DNA from: Methylobacterium sp. Leaf117
GTDB taxonomy: Bacteria; Pseudomonadota; Alphaproteobacteria; Rhizobiales; Beijerinckiaceae
Direction: 5' to 3'
DNA length: 64,000 nucleotides
Assembly (NCBI RefSeq): GCF_001422985.1
Contig: NZ_LMNL01000036.1
Coordinates: 193,501-257,500 of the forward strand
Below are positions 58,359-64,000 of the stretch, one piece after another; position 1 is the first letter of the stretch, and each line of letters starts with the position of its first letter. The notes under the pieces were generated by a model, which worked only from the letters and a program-made list of their open reading frames with translations, ran no database searches and was not told the DNA's origin. A program made the position numbers and the translations under genes.

Positions 58359-61300
58359 ATGATCGATCGCAGCGATCCGCAATGGTACCGTGACGCCATC
58401 ATCTACCAGATCCACGTCAAGTCGTTCTTCGACTCCAATAATGACGGGATCGGCGATTTCGAGGGCCTGACGCAGAAGCTTGACTATGTCCGTGACCTTG
58501 GCGTCACGGCCATATGGCTGATGCCGTTCTACCCGTCGCCGCTGCGTGACGATGGGTACGACATCGGCGACTATCGCGAGGTAAATCCCTCCTACGGGAC
58601 GATGGAGGAGTTCCGGAAGTTCGTGGACGCTGCGCACGAGCGTGGCCTGCGCGTCATCACGGAGCTCGTCATCAACCACACCTCGGATCAGCATCCTTGG
58701 TTCCAGCGCGCGCGTGAGGCGCCGGCCGGCAGCCCCGAGCGCGACTTTTACGTCTGGTCCGATACCGATACGCCGTACTCCGACACGCGCATCATCTTCC
58801 TCGATACCGAGGTTTCGAACTGGACTTGGGACCCGGTCGCCAAGCAATATTTCTGGCATCGCTTCTACAGCCACCAGCCCGATCTGAACTTCGACAACCC
58901 GGCCGTTCTGGAGGCCGTGATCGAGGTCATGCGCTACTGGCTCGACATGGGTGTCGACGGCCTGCGTCTTGATGCGATTCCCTATCTCATCGAGCGCGAC
59001 GGCACGAATTGCGAGAACCTGCCGGAGACCCACACGGTCATCAAGGCGATCCGCGCCGCCCTCGATGCGAGCTATCCGGATCGGATGCTGCTGGCGGAAG
59101 CCAATCAGTGGCCGGAGGAAACCGCCCAGTATTTCGGCGACGGCGACGAGTGCCACATGGCATTCCACTTCCCGCTGATGCCGCGCATGTACATGGCGAT
59201 CGCCCGCGAGGACCGGCACCCGATCACCGATATCATGCGGCAAACCCCGGAAATCCCGGAGGGCTGCCAATGGGCGATCTTCCTGCGCAACCACGACGAG
59301 CTCACCCTCGAGATGGTGACCGCCGAGGAGCGCGATTACCTGTGGTCGTTCTATGCCGCGGAGCGTCGCGCCCGGATCAATCTCGGCATCCGGCGTCGTC
59401 TTGCACCCTTGCTGGAGAACGATCGGCGCAAGATCGAGCTGATGAAGTCCCTCGTCCTGTCGATGCCGGGCACGCCCGTGCTCTATTACGGCGACGAGAT
59501 TGGCATGGGCGACAACATCTATCTCGGTGACCGCGACGGTGTGCGCACGCCGATGCAATGGTCGCCGGACCGCAATGGCGGCTTCTCCCGCGCCAACCCG
59601 CAAAAACTGTTCCTGCCTTCGGTGCAGGACCCGATCTACGGCTTCGACGCCATCAACGTCGAGGCGCAGACCCAGTCGCAGACCAGCCTGCTGAACTGGA
59701 CGCGCCGCATGATCGCGATCCGCAACAATTCGGTCGCCCTCGGGCGCGGCGGGATGCAGTTCCTGTATCCGTCGAACCGGAAGGTGCTGGCTTGGATTCG
59801 CGAGTTCGAGGGTGAGCGCGTGCTCTGCGTCGCCAACCTGTCGCGCGCGCCGCAGGCGGTGCAGCTCGACCTGTCGGAACTGCGCAATGCCGTGCCGATC
59901 GAGTTGACCGGAGGTTCCGAGTTCCCGGCGATCGGCGAGCTGCCCTATCTGCTGACGCTGCCGTCTTATGGCTTCTACTGGTTCTCGTTGAGTGCCGCGA
60001 ACACCGGCACCATCGGTCCGCAGCCGGAACTGCCGGAGTTGTTCACGCTGGTGCTGACGGGCGGTATCGAGACCCTGATGGCGGGACGCGAGCGGACCGC
60101 CTTCGAGCGCACGGTCGCGCCGCGCTTCATCGCCACCCGGCGCTGGTTCGCCGCCAAGGGCTCACGCATCAAGTCGGTTCAGGTCACGGACAGCGCGGCC
60201 CTGAAGGACAACGCCGGCGAGGCTCGGTTCCTTCTGCCGCGTGTTGCCGTCCATCTCTCGACGGGCGAGCGGCAGGATTATTTCGTGCCGGTCGCGGTCG
60301 ACGAGGGCCGCGAGGAGGAGGCGATGCTGCAGCATGCCGTCGCGCGGGTTCGCCGCGGGCCGCGCACAGGCTTGCTGCTCGGCGCGGCCGCCTCGCCGTC
60401 CTTCGCCATCTCGATGATCGAAGGTATGCGCGAGGGACGCGAGATCGCCACCGAAACCGGGCGTCTGGTGTTCTCGACCACCTCGGCCTTCGATCCCGAC
60501 ATCACCTTCGAGGCCAGCGAGGTTCGCTCGCTGAATGCCGAGCAGAGCAACACGTCGATCGCCATCGGCTCGAAGATGATGCTCAAGCTCCTGCGACGCC
60601 TGCAGACGGGTATCCATCCCGAGATCGAGGTCGGACGCTTCCTCACCGAGACCGCGCATTTCACCAATACGCCCGCTTTGCTCGGCGTGCTCGAGCACGT
60701 CGATGCCAAGGGCACTCGGACGGCGCTCGCGGTGCTGCAAAAGTTCGTCCCGAATCAGGGCGATGCCTGGACGCTGATGCTGGAGGGCCTCCGGCGCGAC
60801 TTCGACACGGTGGTGCTCGCGCCTGAGAGCGAGGCTCCGTCACCCGCCGAAGCCTTCGAGACGCATCTGCGCTGGGCGATCCTGCTCGGACGTCGGACGG
60901 CTGAGATGCACAACGCCTTCGCGGTCGAAACCGACGATCCGGCCTTCGCGGCCGAACCGTTCGACCATTCCGACCTGTACGCCCTCGGCGACGACACCCG
61001 CCGTCAGGCCGAGCGGGCGTTCCGCGGTCTGGATGCGCTCGCGGGACGCGCCTCGAACGCGGCCAGCACCGAATTGGCCGGACGTCGGCACGAGGTCGAG
61101 GCTGCGATCGAGACCCTGACCGCGCGGCCACCGCTCGGAGCAATGAAGACCCGCATCCACGGCGACTACCACCTCGGTCAGGTGCTGGCGGCCGAAGACG
61201 ACCTCATCATCGTCGATTTCGAGGGCGAGCCCTCGCGGCCGTCCGAGGAACGCCGCATCAAGTCGACGCCCCTGCGCGATGTCGCCGGTATGCTGCGCTC

Positions 61301-61616
61301 CTTCGCCTATGGGGCCGAGACAGTCACCCGTGGCATCGCCGCCCGCTTCTCGGATTCCGAGGAGAGGGCGCGACGCGCCTCGATCGCGTGGCGCGACATG
61401 ATCGATGCGGCCTACCTGGACGGGTATCGCGAGGCCGTTTCGGTGAGCCGGGCTGCGGTCACCGATCCGGAGACCGAGAGCCGGCTGCTGAAGCTCTCGA
61501 TCCTCACGAAGGCGCTCTACGAAGTCGATTACGAAGCCAACAATCGTCCGGACTGGATCGAAATCCCCGCCCGTGGGGTTCTCAACATTCTGGATGAAAT
61601 CAAGAGAGGCGTTTGA
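58359..61616 (+). CDS. treS: Trehalose synthase/maltokinase fusion (TreS-Pep2)
   Basis: A 1085-residue fusion. Residues 1 to about 545 are TreS, which isomerises trehalose and maltose: YQIHVKSFFDSNNDGIGDF, ITELVINHTSDQHPW, GLRLDAIPYL (nucleophile) near 203, LLAEANQWPEE, LRNHDELTLEMV, YGDEIGMGDNIYL. Residues about 565-1085 are maltokinase: RRWFAAKGSRIKSV, TALAVLQKFVPNQGDAW, RIHGDYHLGQVLAAEDD near 930, and IVDFEGEPSRPSEERR. It makes maltose-1-phosphate from trehalose and ATP, the substrate of GlgE upstream. glgB begins on the base after the stop codon. Confidence 0.97.
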   Translation: MIDRSDPQWYRDAIIYQIHVKSFFDSNNDGIGDFEGLTQKLDYVRDLGVTAIWLMPFYPSPLRDDGYDIGDYREVNPSYGTMEEFRKFVDAAHERGLRVITELVINHTSDQHPWFQRAREAPAGSPERDFYVWSDTDTPYSDTRIIFLDTEVSNWTWDPVAKQYFWHRFYSHQPDLNFDNPAVLEAVIEVMRYWLDMGVDGLRLDAIPYLIERDGTNCENLPETHTVIKAIRAALDASYPDRMLLAEANQWPEETAQYFGDGDECHMAFHFPLMPRMYMAIAREDRHPITDIMRQTPEIPEGCQWAIFLRNHDELTLEMVTAEERDYLWSFYAAERRARINLGIRRRLAPLLENDRRKIELMKSLVLSMPGTPVLYYGDEIGMGDNIYLGDRDGVRTPMQWSPDRNGGFSRANPQKLFLPSVQDPIYGFDAINVEAQTQSQTSLLNWTRRMIAIRNNSVALGRGGMQFLYPSNRKVLAWIREFEGERVLCVANLSRAPQAVQLDLSELRNAVPIELTGGSEFPAIGELPYLLTLPSYGFYWFSLSAANTGTIGPQPELPELFTLVLTGGIETLMAGRERTAFERTVAPRFIATRRWFAAKGSRIKSVQVTDSAALKDNAGEARFLLPRVAVHLSTGERQDYFVPVAVDEGREEEAMLQHAVARVRRGPRTGLLLGAAASPSFAISMIEGMREGREIATETGRLVFSTTSAFDPDITFEASEVRSLNAEQSNTSIAIGSKMMLKLLRRLQTGIHPEIEVGRFLTETAHFTNTPALLGVLEHVDAKGTRTALAVLQKFVPNQGDAWTLMLEGLRRDFDTVVLAPESEAPSPAEAFETHLRWAILLGRRTAEMHNAFAVETDDPAFAAEPFDHSDLYALGDDTRRQAERAFRGLDALAGRASNAASTELAGRRHEVEAAIETLTARPPLGAMKTRIHGDYHLGQVLAAEDDLIIVDFEGEPSRPSEERRIKSTPLRDVAGMLRSFAYGAETVTRGIAARFSDSEERARRASIAWRDMIDAAYLDGYREAVSVSRAAVTDPETESRLLKLSILTKALYEVDYEANNRPDWIEIPARGVLNILDEIKRGV

Positions 61617-63923
61617 ATGATGGGCATCGACGAGACGTTCGCGAGCAGGACCGGCCAGATGTCCGGCACCTCCGGATCGACGGACGTTACGCCCGTTGCC
61701 ACCCGGTCGCCGCACGCAGCGGCGTCCGATACTGGGTCTCTGCACCCGGACGCCATCGCCGCCATCATGGCGGCGAACCACGGCGATCCCTTCTCGATCC
61801 TCGGCCCACATCAGGCCGGAACCGGACAATGGGAAGTGCGCGCGGTTCTGCCGGAAGCCAAATCCGCGACCCTTCTCGTCGGGGTTCAGCGGATTCCCTT
61901 CGAGCGCAAGCACCCGGATGGCTTCTTCGTCGCGCGCGTGCCGAGCGAGGGCCGTCCGCTCTACGAACTGATCGTGGAGACCTGGGATGGTGTCGAGCGA
62001 TCGCGCCATGATCCCTACGGGTTCGGATCATCGTTGCGCCAGGAGGATATCGACAATCTCCGGGAGGTTGGCAGCAATGTCACCTACCGCATCCTCGGCG
62101 CGCAGCATCGCTCGGTCGATGGGATCGATGGCTTCCGTTTCGCCGTCTGGGCGCCGAATGCACGGCGCGTCAGCGTCGTCGGCGATTTCAACAACTGGGA
62201 CGGCCGGCGCCATCCCATGCGCCTGTGGCAGAATGGCGGAATCTGGGAACTGTTCATTCCCGGTCTGACCGCAGGCGTTCACTACAAGTACGAGATTCGC
62301 GGCGCCGACGGGTCGGTCCTGCCACTCAAGGCGGATCCCGTCGCCTTCGCGGCGCAGAAGCCGCCGGAGACCGCGTCCGTCCTTCAGGGGACGAATGACC
62401 CGGATTGGCAGGACGCGCATTGGATGGCGACCCGGGGCGAGAAAGACCCGCGCCATATCCCGATCTCGATCTATGAGGTGCACCTCGGCTCCTGGGCGCG
62501 GGTCGCCGAGGAGGGCAATCGCTACCTCACTTATCGGGAATTGGGCGAGCGCCTGATCCCCTACGTGAAGGAGATGGGCTTCACCCATATCGAGATGCTC
62601 CCGATCACGGAGTTCCCGTTCGACGGATCGTGGGGATACCAGCCGGTCTCGCTGTTCGCGCCGACCAGCCGTTTCGGCACGCCGGACGATTTCGCGGCCT
62701 TCGTGGACGTCGCTCACGCGGCCGGCATCGGCGTGATGCTCGATTGGGTACCGGGGCACTTCCCGCTCGACGCCCACGGGCTTGGCCAGTTCGACGGAAC
62801 GCACCTTTACGAGCACGCCGATCCGCGCCAGGGATTCCATCAGGACTGGGGAACCTACATCTATAATTTCGGTCGGACGGAGGTTTCGAGCTTCCTGGCC
62901 GCCAATGCGCGGTTCTGGCTCGAGCACTATCACCTCGACGGACTGCGCGTGGATGCGGTCGCGTCGATGCTGTACCTCGACTATTCGCGCCGGCAGGGCG
63001 AGTGGATCCCGAACCGCTACGGCGGCAACGAAAACCTCGATGCCATCGAGTTCCTGCGCAAGACCAATGAGGCGACCTACGCCCATGCCCCCGGGACCCT
63101 CACGGTGGCAGAAGAGTCGACCTCATGGCCGGGGGTGTCACACCCGACCTATACCGGCGGTCTCGGCTTCGGCTTCAAGTGGAACATGGGGTGGATGCAC
63201 GACACCCTGAACTTCGTGTCCAAGGAAACCATTCACCGGCGCTACCACCATCACGACCTGACTTTCGGTCTGCTCTACGCGTTCTCAGAAAACTTCATCC
63301 TGCCGCTGTCCCATGACGAAGTCGTCCACGGGAAGGGCTCGCTCCTCGGCAAGATGCCGGGGGATCGCTGGCAGAAGTTCGCGAACCTGCGTGCCTATTA
63401 CGGCTTCATGTGGGGTCACCCCGGGAAGAAGCTCCTCTTCATGGGCTGCGAGTTCGGCCAGGAGAAGGAGTGGAACCACAACCAGAGCCTCGACTGGCAT
63501 CTCCTGAACGATGGGATGCACCAGGGCGTCAAGGATCTGATCCGCGATCTCAACCACCTCTACGCCGCGACACCTGCCCTGCACGAGCGCGACACCGAGG
63601 CGGGCGGATTCCAATGGTTGGTGGCCGATGACCAGGACAACAGCGTGATCGCCTGGGCCCGCAAGGGTCGGGAGTCCGATGCACTCGCGATCGTGGTGTC
63701 GAATTTCACGCCGGTGCCCCGTGAGGGCTATCGCATCGGCGTTCCCGCCTCGGGGTTCTATCGGGAAGCAATCAACTCCGATGCGGAGCGCTATGGCGGC
63801 TCGAACGTCGGCAATATGGGCGGTGTTCATGCGGAAGCGGTCGAGAGCCACGGTCAGCCTTTCTCCGTGACGCTGACGATTCCGCCCCTGGCGACCACGA
63901 TTTTCGTGCGCGAGTCGGCTTAG
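61617..63923 (+). CDS. glgB: 1,4-alpha-glucan branching enzyme
   Basis: A 768-residue GH13 branching enzyme forming alpha-1,6 branches in glucan. Two N-terminal CBM48-like modules (HGDPFSILGPHQ; FAVWAPNARRVSVVGDFNNWDG) precede the barrel. Catalytic residues are seen in GLRVDAVASMLYLDYSR (nucleophile), TVAEESTSWPGVS (acid) and LPLSHDEVVHGKGSL; KLLFMGCEFGQEKEWNHN is a family motif. ATG 61617 follows AGAGAGG at good spacing and directly abuts the treS stop, so they are co-translated. Confidence 0.97.
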   Translation: MMGIDETFASRTGQMSGTSGSTDVTPVATRSPHAAASDTGSLHPDAIAAIMAANHGDPFSILGPHQAGTGQWEVRAVLPEAKSATLLVGVQRIPFERKHPDGFFVARVPSEGRPLYELIVETWDGVERSRHDPYGFGSSLRQEDIDNLREVGSNVTYRILGAQHRSVDGIDGFRFAVWAPNARRVSVVGDFNNWDGRRHPMRLWQNGGIWELFIPGLTAGVHYKYEIRGADGSVLPLKADPVAFAAQKPPETASVLQGTNDPDWQDAHWMATRGEKDPRHIPISIYEVHLGSWARVAEEGNRYLTYRELGERLIPYVKEMGFTHIEMLPITEFPFDGSWGYQPVSLFAPTSRFGTPDDFAAFVDVAHAAGIGVMLDWVPGHFPLDAHGLGQFDGTHLYEHADPRQGFHQDWGTYIYNFGRTEVSSFLAANARFWLEHYHLDGLRVDAVASMLYLDYSRRQGEWIPNRYGGNENLDAIEFLRKTNEATYAHAPGTLTVAEESTSWPGVSHPTYTGGLGFGFKWNMGWMHDTLNFVSKETIHRRYHHHDLTFGLLYAFSENFILPLSHDEVVHGKGSLLGKMPGDRWQKFANLRAYYGFMWGHPGKKLLFMGCEFGQEKEWNHNQSLDWHLLNDGMHQGVKDLIRDLNHLYAATPALHERDTEAGGFQWLVADDQDNSVIAWARKGRESDALAIVVSNFTPVPREGYRIGVPASGFYREAINSDAERYGGSNVGNMGGVHAEAVESHGQPFSVTLTIPPLATTIFVRESA

Positions 63924-63931
63924 ACCGAAAT

Positions 63932-63960
63932 CGGGCGCCGGCCTCGGGTCCTGGCGCCCG
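63932..63960 (+). terminator. Hairpin after glgB
   Basis: CGGGCGCC, 13-base loop, GGCGCCCG: eight perfect base pairs, 8 bp after the glgB stop. No T-run. Confidence 0.5.
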
Positions 63961-63993
63961 GCCGGCGTGTGACGTGTCGCTTCACGCGCCGGC
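63961..63993. terminator. Second, stronger hairpin directly after the first
   Basis: GCCGGCGTGTGA and TCACGCGCCGGC form twelve base pairs (one G-T) around a nine-base loop. Back to back with the previous hairpin; may serve a convergent gene beyond the window. Confidence 0.5.
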
Positions 63994-64000
63994 GGACGAA

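Overview
The window is a chromosomal stretch of a high-GC alphaproteobacterium. It is very probably a Hyphomicrobiales member close to Methylobacterium/Methylorubrum. This rests on base composition and codon bias, a NadQ-type regulator beside nadABC, DUF6460, DUF1489 and DUF3618 proteins, a giant apolipoprotein-like polar-growth type protein and a GlgE-type trehalose/glucan cluster. There are no rRNA or tRNA genes, no insertion sequences, no prophage and no CRISPR array. It looks like ordinary core and semi-core chromosome.

Left part (1-19.8 kb). An incomplete ligase-associated DEXH helicase runs off the left edge. Its reading frame contains an in-frame palindromic repeat element. Next come an HSL-family hydrolase, a DUF6460 membrane protein and a periplasmic L,D-transpeptidase. 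The de novo NAD operon nadA-nadB-nadC follows on the minus strand, with its probable regulator nadQ directly upstream and two 17-bp palindromic operator candidates between them. After an acetyltransferase, thiE-thiD and a HTH-cupin regulator comes a complete MCE/Mla-type lipid transport operon: STAS-MlaE permease, ATPase, MlaD and PqiC-like lipoprotein. An MFS transporter, an orphan CheZ-like phosphatase and a DUF1489 protein close this part.

Middle part (19.8-43.5 kb). A 2534-residue membrane-anchored coiled-coil protein (7.6 kb, minus strand) dominates. It has about eleven tandem 33-residue units and resembles the Growth Pole Ring (GPR) protein of Agrobacterium. A stand-alone Hpt protein is divergent from it. 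Then follow an adrenodoxin-type ferredoxin, a VOC protein, a CoxE-like VWA protein, a CPA2 cation/proton antiporter, a translationally coupled pair of unknown membrane proteins, a MoxR ATPase, a SixA phosphatase, a secreted unknown protein, a YcjX/YcjF pair and an RBBP9-like hydrolase. A four-gene minus-strand operon of small DUF883/DUF3618/holin-like membrane proteins has a candidate EcfG (general stress) promoter at its head and a strong hairpin at its end.

Right part (43.9-63.9 kb). Seven plus-strand genes build a trehalose/alpha-glucan module: otsA, glgX, treZ, a malQ-treY fusion, a GH13-glgE fusion, a treS-maltokinase fusion and glgB. TreS-maltokinase turns trehalose into maltose-1-phosphate. 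GlgE polymerises it and GlgB branches the glucan. GlgX debranches it, and TreY/TreZ cut trehalose back out of linear glucan, with MalQ rearranging short chains. OtsA supplies trehalose-6-phosphate from UDP-glucose, but no otsB, glgA or glgC is present here. Together with the adjacent stress-type membrane operon this looks like an osmotic/desiccation protection and carbon-storage region.
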